A stretch of DNA of 34,816 nt. Origin: Gammaproteobacteria bacterium (GTDB taxonomy: Bacteria; Pseudomonadota; Gammaproteobacteria; Pseudomonadales; Balneatricaceae). Where the stretch lies: the NCBI GenBank assembly GCA_030748435.1, contig JASMLZ010000006.1, positions 1 to 34,816 of the forward strand. Direction: 5' to 3'. Under the pieces are notes generated by a model. The model was not told the DNA's origin, made no database searches, and saw only the letters and a program-made list of their open reading frames with translations. Numbering within the stretch: the first letter of the stretch is position 1; the number at the start of each line of letters is the position of its first letter. The translations under genes and the position numbers were made by a program. Below are positions 26,885 to 33,823 of this stretch, piece by piece.

Positions 26885-27732
26885 TACCAAACCCCGGTAA
26901 AGCGGCTCACATGGAGCGCCAGCAAGGACTGCAGTTCACGGGTCATAGCAGTGATCTTATAGGCCTGATCAGCGATGCCTACTACTGGCCAGATGCCATT
27001 TAAGCTATTGGTTAAAAATACCCCATCACTATGCTGCAAAAAATCCATACTGATGGCCTGCTGATGCACCTGAATACCCTTAGCTTGCCCTATAGCCATA
27101 ACCTGAGCAGCCATAATGCCATCGATGCCTGCACCATCATTTAGGGGCGTATAAAGGCGCCCTTGATGCTCCACAAATATATTGCTCATCACCCCGGATT
27201 GCACATGACCTGCTTGATTAAGCATCAGACCTTCGTGCCTATCAGCAGCAGACCACTCCTGACGGGCCAAGACCTGATCAAGTCGATTCAGGTGTTTAAT
27301 ACCAGCTAACGCCGGGTTATGCCCCCAAACATGGCGACACAGATGCAAGCACACGCCCTGTTCCGGCAAGCTTGCTCTACCATCAGGCCAAAGTGAAACT
27401 TGTACAATACGAGTAAGCTGTGGCGTTGCTGGCGGTGCATAACCACGACCACCAATCCCACGCGTGACTATTATCTTCAGCACTCCTTGAACTTGCGACC
27501 AGCCTTGCAGAGCTTGTTGAATATCCTGTCTAAGTTGCTGCTGTAACTCAGATGTATCAACTTCTATGCCCAGCCTATGCAGGCCATGCTGCAGACGCTG
27601 CCAGTGGGCTTGCCATAGTTGCAGTTGCTGGCCCTGCAAGGCAATAGTTTCAAATACACCATCACCATAAGCCAAACCCCTGTCTGCTAATGACAGATTA
27701 GTAGCTGGTTGGCCATTGATAAGCTGTATCAT
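26884..27732 (-). CDS. pabC: Aminodeoxychorismate lyase
   Basis: A fold-type IV PLP enzyme that releases pyruvate from 4-amino-4-deoxychorismate to give p-aminobenzoate for folate. It begins MIQLINGQPATNLSLADRGLAYGDGVFET, the family hallmark; the PLP lysine is Lys146 in AGIKHLNRLDQVLARQEW, and GVMSNIFV and FLTNSLNGIWPV follow. It lies 3 bp after fabF and overlaps mltG by one base. Branched-chain aminotransferases share the fold, but context and the ALAGIKHLNRL sequence favour PabC. The length is 282 aa. Confidence 0.94.
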   Translation of the reverse strand: MIQLINGQPATNLSLADRGLAYGDGVFETIALQGQQLQLWQAHWQRLQHGLHRLGIEVDTSELQQQLRQDIQQALQGWSQVQGVLKIIVTRGIGGRGYAPPATPQLTRIVQVSLWPDGRASLPEQGVCLHLCRHVWGHNPALAGIKHLNRLDQVLARQEWSAADRHEGLMLNQAGHVQSGVMSNIFVEHQGRLYTPLNDGAGIDGIMAAQVMAIGQAKGIQVHQQAISMDFLQHSDGVFLTNSLNGIWPVVGIADQAYKITAMTRELQSLLALHVSRFTGVW

Positions 27733-27735
27733 AAC

Positions 27736-28974
27736 TTACAAGCGTTTAAAAATAAGTGTGCCATTGGTGCCACCAAAGCCAAATGAGTTGGTCATAGCCG
27801 CATCAATTTGAGCTTCCTGGGGCTGATGAGGCACATAGTTAAGATCACAGCCTGCCGAAGGGTTATCCAAATTAATCGTGGGGGGGGCAACCTGATCACG
27901 AATAGCCAGAATACTGAATATAGCTTCAACCGCCCCCGCAGCACCAAGAAGATGCCCTATCATGGATTTGGTAGAGCTGATACGCACCTGCTGGGCAGCA
28001 CTGCCAAGCACCGACTTGGCGGCATTGGATTCGGCAATGTCACCGGCTGGTGTTGAGGTACCATGGGCATTAATATAATGAATCTGGTCACCATTTAGGC
28101 CCGCATCCAGCATAGCATTGCGCATAGACGCTGCAGCGCCACGCCCATCTTCAGGTGGTAAGGTTATATGAAAGGCATCACCACTCATACCAAAACCGGC
28201 CAACTCTGCATAAATGCGCACACCTCGAGCCACAGCCTGTTCATACTCTTCCAGTACCAGTACACCTGCACCATCACCCAAAACGAAGCCGTCCCGGTCC
28301 TTATCCCATGGTCGACTCGCAGCTTGCGGAGCATCATTGCGGGTAGACAAGGCACGGGCGGCACCAAAGCCACCAAGACCCAATGGAGTTGTAGCCATCT
28401 CAGCACCACCACAGACCATGGCATCAGCATCACCATAGGCAATCATACGCGCCGCAGTGCCAATATTGTGAGTACCAGTAGTACAAGCCGTAGTAATAGC
28501 AATATTCGGACCCTGCATGCCATATTTAATGGACAGGTTACCAGAAATCATATTGATGATACTGCCGGGGACAAAAAACGGTGATAAACGGCGTGGTCCA
28601 CTATTGACCAAGGTTTCATGATTCTTTTCAATCAGCGGCAGCCCGCCTATACCAGAACCAATGGCTACTCCTATACGATGGGCATTGTGGTCAGTCACTT
28701 GCAGTTGCGCATCTTCAATAGCCTGTATGGCTGCTGCCATACCGTATTGCATAAACAAGTCCATCTTGCGCCCTTCTTTGGGCGCCATATAGGCAGACAA
28801 ATCAAAATCTTTGACACTGGCAGCAAAGCGCGTACCAAAGGCACTAGTATCAAAACTACTGATTTGTGCCGCACCACTTAGGCCAGCAAGAATGTTGCTC
28901 CATGAGTCTGCGACATTATTGCCTACCGGGCTTAATAGCCCCAGACCAGTCACTACCACACGTCTACGACTCAT
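27736..28974 (-). CDS. fabF: Beta-ketoacyl-ACP synthase II
   Basis: FabF condenses acyl-ACP with malonyl-ACP in chain elongation and helps make cis-vaccenate. The Cys-His-His triad is Cys164 ([12 protein letters not shown]), His304 ([11 protein letters not shown]) and His341 ([11 protein letters not shown]), with Lys336 just before. The [10 protein letters not shown] end is typical. The length, 412 aa, is standard. AAGGAG precedes the ATG by 8 bp. acpP is upstream, but a terminator hairpin stands between them, so fabF may depend on read-through or on its own promoter in the 232-bp spacer. It is closely followed by pabC. Confidence 0.96.
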   Translation of the reverse strand: MSRRRVVVTGLGLLSPVGNNVADSWSNILAGLSGAAQISSFDTSAFGTRFAASVKDFDLSAYMAPKEGRKMDLFMQYGMAAAIQAIEDAQLQVTDHNAHRIGVAIGSGIGGLPLIEKNHETLVNSGPRRLSPFFVPGSIINMISGNLSIKYGMQGPNIAITTACTTGTHNIGTAARMIAYGDADAMVCGGAEMATTPLGLGGFGAARALSTRNDAPQAASRPWDKDRDGFVLGDGAGVLVLEEYEQAVARGVRIYAELAGFGMSGDAFHITLPPEDGRGAAASMRNAMLDAGLNGDQIHYINAHGTSTPAGDIAESNAAKSVLGSAAQQVRISSTKSMIGHLLGAAGAVEAIFSILAIRDQVAPPTINLDNPSAGCDLNYVPHQPQEAQIDAAMTNSFGFGGTNGTLIFKRL

Positions 28975-29030
28975 TTACAACTCCTTATGAAAACCGACCA
29001 ACGCTGGATTCTAGCGTTTAAAAAAAAATT

Positions 29031-29066
29031 TGCCAACCTTGGCACCACAACGCGTCCAAGGGACGC
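29031..29066. repeat. Two short inverted repeats in the fabF leader
   Basis: TGCCAA-CC-TTGGCA (29031-29044) and GCGTCC-AAG-GGACGC (29052-29066) are perfect 6-bp-arm palindromes, placed 57-92 bp before the fabF ATG. They could be RNA hairpins or an operator. I do not recognise either as a known FadR, FabR or DesT site. Confidence 0.4.
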
Positions 29067-29131
29067 CATAACCACATTAAAGTCGTCCCTATAATATCGT
29101 TGTTCTACTAGGCCACAGACCAACTATTGGC

Positions 29132-29168
29132 TCAAAAACAGAAAAGCCGCACCCTTAAAGGCGCGGCT
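29132..29168 (-). terminator. Intrinsic terminator after acpP
   Basis: On the minus strand AGCCGCGCC pairs with GGTGCGGCT (one wobble) around a 6-nt loop, and the T-rich stretch TTTTCTGTTTTT follows. It lies about 40 bp after the acpP stop and separates acpP from fabF. Confidence 0.8.
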
Positions 29169-29206
29169 CTTCAATATGCAGTACAGGGTACCGACGCAAC
29201 GCGAAT

Positions 29207-29440
29207 TTACTGGTTGGCGTTAACGTAGTCGATAGCAGACTGTACAGTAGAGATCTTCTCAGCTTCTTCGTCTGGGATCTCAGTTTCGAATTCTTCTTCC
29301 AGGGCCATTACCAGCTCAACTGTGTCGAGAGAGTCGGCACCCAGATCATCAACGAAAGATGCTTCGTTGGTAACTTCATCTTCTTTAACGCCCAGTTGCT
29401 CTGCAACAATTTTCTTTACGCGTTCTTCAATAGTACTCAT
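29207..29440 (-). CDS. acpP: Acyl carrier protein
   Basis: A 77-aa acidic protein that carries growing acyl chains on 4'-phosphopantetheine. The attachment serine is Ser37 in [21 protein letters not shown]. The sequence [23 protein letters not shown] is nearly that of E. coli AcpP. An AGGAAAG-type ribosome site precedes the ATG. It is bounded by a hairpin upstream (after fabG) with a good promoter, and by an intrinsic terminator downstream, so it can be expressed as a single-gene unit. Confidence 0.98.
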   Translation of the reverse strand: MSTIEERVKKIVAEQLGVKEDEVTNEASFVDDLGADSLDTVELVMALEEEFETEIPDEEAEKISTVQSAIDYVNANQ

Positions 29441-29542
29441 AGTCTTTCCTAATTGGTTTTTTTGTGTTGCCAGGGCAGTTAATCATGGCCCTGAAAACTT
29501 CAAAATGGCTGCCAAATATATTAGCTAATAACCTATTTTGTA

Positions 29543-29557
29543 ACTCTTAAGAAGAGT
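29543..29557. promoter_or_regulatory. Inverted repeat at the predicted acpP start site
   Basis: ACTCTT-AAG-AAGAGT is a perfect palindrome with 6-bp arms. It lies immediately after the -10 box of the predicted acpP promoter, where transcription should begin. It could be an operator or a 5' hairpin; no regulator is known to me. Confidence 0.4.
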
Positions 29558-29563
29558 GTGGTC

Positions 29564-29591
29564 ATTATCAACATATTGACGAAAATTTCAA
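29564..29591 (-). promoter_or_regulatory. Predicted sigma70 promoter of acpP
   Basis: On the minus strand TTGAAA (29591-29586, 5 of 6) and GATAAT (29569-29564, 5 of 6) are separated by 16 bp. The expected start is near 29557, giving a leader of about 115 nt before acpP. Confidence 0.6.
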
Positions 29592-29616
29592 CCTCTAACA
29601 GCAAGTAAACGCAAAA

Positions 29617-29646
29617 TTTTGCCTTGGGTAGTGACCTAAGGCAAAA
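29617..29646 (-). terminator. Terminator-like hairpin after fabG
   Basis: TTTTGCCTTAGGT pairs with ACCCAAGGCAAAA (13 positions, one wobble) around a 4-nt loop, starting 5 bp after the fabG stop; TTTT follows on the minus strand. The T-run is short, so termination may be partial. Confidence 0.65.
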
Positions 29647-29651
29647 TCAGC

Positions 29652-30398
29652 TTAACACATATACATGCCACCATTCACATGAATGGTTTCACCGGTTATA
29701 TAACTACCCGCATCACTGACCAAAAACCCGACCAAGGTGGCAATATCTTCTGGTGCCCCCAAACGCTGCATGGGAATTTGCGTACGCAGCATATCTTTTT
29801 GCTCCTCGCCCAGAGCATTAGTCATATCGGTAGCAATAAAGCCGGGCGCAATAGCATTAACGGTGATATTTCGTGAAGCCACCTCACGCGCCATAGAGCG
29901 GCTAAAACCTTCCACTCCAGCCTTGGTAGCAGCATAATTGGACTGGCCCATATTACCCATGGAACCAACCACAGAACTAATATTAACCACACGTCCCCAT
30001 TTCACCTTGGTCATCCCACGCAGGCAACCTTTGGTTAAACGGAATATAGAGTTCAGATTGGTATTAACAACCGCATCCCATTCGTCTTCTTTCATCCGCA
30101 TCAAAAGATTGTCTTTGGTAATGCCAGCATTATTTACCAATATGGTTGGCGCGCCAAAATCAGCCACCAATGTTTGTAATACAGACTCTACTGATCCACT
30201 ATCGGCAACATCAAGCACCATGCCACGACCACTATTACCGACTTCTGCCAAATAGGCATTAATTGTTACCGCTCCTGACTCAGAAGTAGCGGTACCAATT
30301 ACCACAGCCCCCTGACTAGCCAACTGTAATGCAATCGCTTTACCAATACCCCGGGTGGCACCAGTAACCAAGGCGACTTTCCCTTCAATACTCAGCAT
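29652..30398 (-). CDS. fabG: 3-oxoacyl-ACP reductase
   Basis: FabG reduces beta-ketoacyl-ACP with NADPH in each elongation cycle. The cofactor motif is TGATRGIGKAIA (12-23), NNAG is at 89-92, and the catalytic tetrad is Asn114, Ser142, Tyr155 and Lys159 (NISSVVGSMGNMGQSNYAATK). The chain ends ETIHVNGGMYMC, as in other FabG proteins. The length is 248 aa. It follows fabD by 12 bp and precedes acpP by 211 bp, with a hairpin terminator just after its stop. Confidence 0.96.
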   Translation of the reverse strand: MLSIEGKVALVTGATRGIGKAIALQLASQGAVVIGTATSESGAVTINAYLAEVGNSGRGMVLDVADSGSVESVLQTLVADFGAPTILVNNAGITKDNLLMRMKEDEWDAVVNTNLNSIFRLTKGCLRGMTKVKWGRVVNISSVVGSMGNMGQSNYAATKAGVEGFSRSMAREVASRNITVNAIAPGFIATDMTNALGEEQKDMLRTQIPMQRLGAPEDIATLVGFLVSDAGSYITGETIHVNGGMYMC

Positions 30399-30410
30399 CT
30401 TCTTATTCCT

Positions 30411-31340
30411 CTACATGTCCAGAGCAGATTGTAAACTGGCACTGTCATTAATGGCCGCAGCAGCAATGGTTTTGTCGATGCGCTTGCTAAGACCCGTCAG
30501 TACTTTGCCAGGGCCACATTCTAGCATAACTTCAATGCCTTGTTGGGCCATATTCTGCACACAAGCAGTCCAGCGCACAGGCTGATGTAGTTGAGCCACC
30601 AAATTAGACACCAGCTCATCAAGATTACTGGCTATCTGAGCATTGACATTGTGAACCACCGGAATGCTTGGCATGCTCACTTCGATAGTAGATAACTTTA
30701 TCGCCAACTGTTCAGCAGCAGGCTGCATTAGCGCACAGTGAGAAGGCACACTTACCGGCAAAGGTAAGGCGCGTTTCGCTCCTGCTTCCTTACATGCCAG
30801 CATGGCTCGCTCCACGGCTCCTAGCTGACCAGCAATAACCACCTGGCCAGGTGAATTATAGTTGACTGGCGCAACGACCTCATCCGCAGCAGCAGCGGCA
30901 CAAGCATCGGCAATAGCCTCATCAGCCAAACCAATAATGGCAGCCATGGCACCAGTCCCTGCAGGTACGGCTGCCTGCATATACTCACCCCGTGCCCGCA
31001 CCAAATCAACAGCATCAGTAAAAGCGATGGCGCCAGCACAAACCAGAGCTGAATATTCACCCAAACTATGACCCGCCATAAAGGCTGGCTGCTGGCCATT
31101 GTGCGCGCACCACAAGCGCCATAAAGCCACACTGGCAGTTAGTAGAGCTGGTTGCGTTATATGGGTCTGATTAAGCCGACCCTGATCATCATTTTGTACC
31201 AGATCCCATAGATCATAACCGAGCACAGTACTGGCTTCGGCAAAAGTCTCTGTAACTATTGGCTGGTTAGCCAGATCAGCCAACATGGCAACGGCTTGAG
31301 AACCCTGACCAGGAAAAGTAAAGGCAAGTGTGGATGTCAT
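30411..31340 (-). CDS. fabD: Malonyl-CoA:ACP transacylase
   Basis: Transfers malonyl from CoA to ACP, supplying all elongation steps. FTFPGQGSQAVAML opens the protein, the nucleophile is Ser92 in AGHSLGEYSALVCAG, the catalytic His is in VPSHCALM, and CGPGKVLTGLSKRI is near the end. The length is 309 aa, the same as E. coli. It follows plsX with a 33-bp gap and no fabH between, unlike E. coli. Confidence 0.96.
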   Translation of the reverse strand: MTSTLAFTFPGQGSQAVAMLADLANQPIVTETFAEASTVLGYDLWDLVQNDDQGRLNQTHITQPALLTASVALWRLWCAHNGQQPAFMAGHSLGEYSALVCAGAIAFTDAVDLVRARGEYMQAAVPAGTGAMAAIIGLADEAIADACAAAAADEVVAPVNYNSPGQVVIAGQLGAVERAMLACKEAGAKRALPLPVSVPSHCALMQPAAEQLAIKLSTIEVSMPSIPVVHNVNAQIASNLDELVSNLVAQLHQPVRWTACVQNMAQQGIEVMLECGPGKVLTGLSKRIDKTIAAAAINDSASLQSALDM

Positions 31341-31373
31341 AAAAAGGCCTCTAAATTGAGCATTGATTAAGAA

Positions 31374-32384
31374 TTATTCTGTGATGGCGTCAGCCACATG
31401 TTGTGTAAACTGCATCTCCAAATATTGTACGGTTGATGTAATGGCAGCTACCAAAGCTGTAGTATCGGCATAACTATGGGATTTTACCACCAAACTTTGC
31501 AATCCTAACAGGAAGGCACCATTTAATTTACGCGGATCAAAACGTACCTGTAAAGGCTTAACCATCTTGCGCTGCAGAATATCGCTATCATCTCCCTGTT
31601 GCTGGGCATGGTGGTACATAGCCGTTGCTAACATCTGGCTCACCCCTTCTGCTGACTTAATCAACACATTGCCAGCATAACCATCGCAGACAAGGACATT
31701 AACCCTGCCCTTAAATACTTCTTGGGGTTCAACAAAGCCATGGTAATTCAGCTCAGAATGAGCCTGCAGCAACCCGTGAGCCTGTTGCACTTCTGGCTGT
31801 CCCTTGCCAGCTTCGGCAGCAATATTCAACAGCCCTACCTTAACTGTCTGAGCTGGTTGCAATGCCTGCTCTAGAGCTTGTCCTGCCACTGCATACTGGC
31901 ATAGCTGCTCAGCAGTGGGAGCCAAATTTGCTCCCATATCAACCACCAGACATGGATGAGAAGGGGTAGGTATATGACTGGCAAAAGCCGGCCGATCAAA
32001 ACCTGGCAAGGTTGCCAGCAGTTGCCGACTCAAAGCCATCAAGGCCGCCGAATTACCACAGGTAACACAGGCATCAGCATGCCCATCAGCCACTTGTCGC
32101 AAAGCAAGCGTCATAGAAGAATTTTGTTTTTGGCGTAAGGCTACGAGTACATCATCAGCCATTTCGATGACTTCATCTGCACTAATAACGGTTATACGGG
32201 ATAGCAGATGCTGCTGACTTGCTGGCACATCGGCTAACATGCCATGTAGCTGATTGGCCGGGCCAACCCACTGTAATTGAAGACGAGGAAAGGAATCGAG
32301 GCAGACTAGAGCTGCCTCGAAGCTGGGCTGGGGACCTAGATCCCCACCCATGGCGTCAAGCGCCAGGGTATAGCTGGTCGACAA
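31374..32384 (-). CDS. plsX: Phosphate acyltransferase PlsX
   Basis: PlsX makes acyl-phosphate from acyl-ACP for phospholipid synthesis. It begins TLALDAMGGDLGP, then DEVIEMADDVLVALRQKQNSSMTLALR, VTCGNSAALMAL, LVVDMGANLAPTAEQL and VCDGYAGNVLIKSAEG, all family marks. The start is a TTG 2 bp after the rpmF stop, which fits the usual N-terminus; the first ATG in frame would remove the LALDAMGGD strand. 336 aa is normal. Translation is probably coupled to rpmF, as the ribosome site before the TTG is poor. Confidence 0.94.
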   Translation of the reverse strand: MSTSYTLALDAMGGDLGPQPSFEAALVCLDSFPRLQLQWVGPANQLHGMLADVPASQQHLLSRITVISADEVIEMADDVLVALRQKQNSSMTLALRQVADGHADACVTCGNSAALMALSRQLLATLPGFDRPAFASHIPTPSHPCLVVDMGANLAPTAEQLCQYAVAGQALEQALQPAQTVKVGLLNIAAEAGKGQPEVQQAHGLLQAHSELNYHGFVEPQEVFKGRVNVLVCDGYAGNVLIKSAEGVSQMLATAMYHHAQQQGDDSDILQRKMVKPLQVRFDPRKLNGAFLLGLQSLVVKSHSYADTTALVAAITSTVQYLEMQFTQHVADAITE

Positions 32385-32386
32385 AC

Positions 32387-32566
32387 TTATTCAGCGTCTT
32401 TGTTTACTACCTGACGGCCCTTGTAGAAACCATCGGCAGTCACATGATGACGACGATGAGTTTCACCAGTAGTAGAATCTACAGACAAAGTAGCGCTAGT
32501 CAGGGCATCGTGTGCACGACGCATGTTACGCTTGGAACGGGTGACCTTATTCTGTTGTACAGCCAT
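32387..32566 (-). CDS. rpmF: Large ribosomal subunit protein bL32
   Basis: A 59-aa basic ribosomal protein beginning [20 protein letters not shown] and ending [17 protein letters not shown] stands 7 bp before the ATG. The usual position between yceD and plsX supports it. It lacks zinc-binding cysteines, so it is the non-zinc form found in most Gammaproteobacteria. The stop is 2 bp before the plsX TTG. Confidence 0.96.
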   Translation of the reverse strand: MAVQQNKVTRSKRNMRRAHDALTSATLSVDSTTGETHRRHHVTADGFYKGRQVVNKDAE

Positions 32567-32597
32567 GGCTGATTACTCCTAAATGGATATGCGTTAA

Positions 32598-33107
32598 CTA
32601 ATCTTTTTGCAACAAACTGGCCAGCACCCCAAAGGGGCTTTCCTGCTGTTGCGCGGCCCCAGCGTCACCGTATTGGGTTTCGACCTTACAGTCGACATGA
32701 TACGGCACGATGGGCAAACTCAATATTAATTCCTGGTCCAGAAGTTCGCGTACATTGAGCTGTCCATCTTCAACAATCCAAGCATCACACTCGGCCGGAA
32801 GCTTCTCAGCTTGCGATTCATCTAATACCACTACCACGTTTAGATCAACACATAAATCCTGTGCATCGATCTGCAAACAACGTTGGCAGATTATTTCAAC
32901 ACCCTTAGCCTCTACTCGCCCGGTTATCAATGGACGGCGGCGTTCATCCCGCTGAAACCGCAAAGTAACTTCTACTTTACCTGCATCAGACTCCAGATAC
33001 GAAAGCAGGCCATCGAGCTCTGCTACTGCAATGGATCCCGTTATTTGCTGCTGTGCATCGCAGAGTTTGCGGGAATCCAGAATACGAGCTAAAGGTGTGT
33101 CAAACAT
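32598..33107 (-). CDS. yceD: YceD (DUF177) family protein
   Basis: A 169-aa protein whose family (YceD, DUF177) is linked to 23S rRNA accumulation and always precedes rpmF. IICQRCLQ (about 93-100) is the conserved CxxC segment, and the N-terminus TPLARILDSRKLCD is in register with homologues. The first ATG has no ribosome-binding site. A near-consensus promoter lies only about 10 bp upstream, which predicts a leaderless mRNA. It is the first gene of the yceD-rpmF-plsX-fabDG unit. Confidence 0.9.
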   Translation of the reverse strand: MFDTPLARILDSRKLCDAQQQITGSIAVAELDGLLSYLESDAGKVEVTLRFQRDERRRPLITGRVEAKGVEIICQRCLQIDAQDLCVDLNVVVVLDESQAEKLPAECDAWIVEDGQLNVRELLDQELILSLPIVPYHVDCKVETQYGDAGAAQQQESPFGVLASLLQKD

Positions 33108-33115
33108 GGCGCGAT

Positions 33116-33144
33116 ATGATATTCAGGTCGACCGCTATTGTCAA
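33116..33144 (-). promoter_or_regulatory. Strong sigma70 promoter for yceD-rpmF-plsX-fabDG
   Basis: On the minus strand a perfect TTGACA (33144-33139) stands 17 bp before TATCAT (33121-33116, 5 of 6). The expected start of transcription, about 7 bp further, falls at 33108-33110, next to the yceD ATG at 33107. Confidence 0.75.
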
Positions 33145-33235
33145 AGAAAATTGCTTATACAGACAAAAAAACAGGTAAATTAATGCTGTTTTGCGCATAA
33201 TAGTAACACCTCAATCCGATAACCAAGTTAATGCC

Positions 33236-33817
33236 ATGTCTGAAAACATTATTTTAGCCTCCACCAGCCCCTATAGACGCGCACTTCTTAGCCAACTCAA
33301 GCTGCCTTTTCGCTGTCAGAATCCACATACAGATGAACAACTGCTGGCCACTGAAACAGCAGCCGAGGCCGCCTTTCGTCTGGCCGGACTCAAAGCCCAA
33401 TCCGTGGCCGCAGAATACCCGGGCTGCATTGTCATCGGCAGCGATCAACTGGCTGCTTGTGATGGCAACATCTTGGGCAAACCGGGCAGTTACGAAAACG
33501 CCTTTGCCCAGCTACAAAGTATGGCAGGCAAAACCATCACTTTTTACACCGGACTATGCGTTGTCTATGGGCCCCATCAGCATCAGTTGGTAGAGCAATA
33601 TGAGGTGCATATGCGCCCCTTAACAGACCAGCAAATCGACTACTATCTACAGCAAGAACAACCCTATAACTGCGCCGGTTCCTTTAAAAGTGAAGGCTTG
33701 GGCATCAGCCTCTTTAGCAGCATGCAGGGCAAAGACCCTAATACGCTAATTGGCTTACCTTTAATCACCCTTACTGGCATACTCAATCAACTAGGCTGTG
33801 GCCCCTTGTCGGCTTAA
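33236..33817 (+). CDS. yceF: Maf-family nucleotide pyrophosphatase (YceF type)
   Basis: A 193-aa house-cleaning enzyme; the YceF branch hydrolyses m7GTP and related modified nucleotides. ASTSPYRRALLSQLKLPF at the start is the Maf signature, IGSDQLAACDGNILGKPG has the general-base Asp, and NCAGSFKSEGLGISLF with GKDPNTLIGLPLITL is the YceF-type C-terminus, not the YhdE type. The ATG at 33236 matches the family start; a TTG frame 15 codons upstream is not supported. It is divergent from yceD, as in E. coli, where it also flanks rpmF. Confidence 0.94.
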   Translation: MSENIILASTSPYRRALLSQLKLPFRCQNPHTDEQLLATETAAEAAFRLAGLKAQSVAAEYPGCIVIGSDQLAACDGNILGKPGSYENAFAQLQSMAGKTITFYTGLCVVYGPHQHQLVEQYEVHMRPLTDQQIDYYLQQEQPYNCAGSFKSEGLGISLFSSMQGKDPNTLIGLPLITLTGILNQLGCGPLSA

Positions 33818-33823
33818 CAAATA

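Noticed and set aside
33191-33235. Longer maf start at a TTG
   Set aside because: The ATG at 33236 begins exactly at the Maf signature; the extension has no ribosome site.
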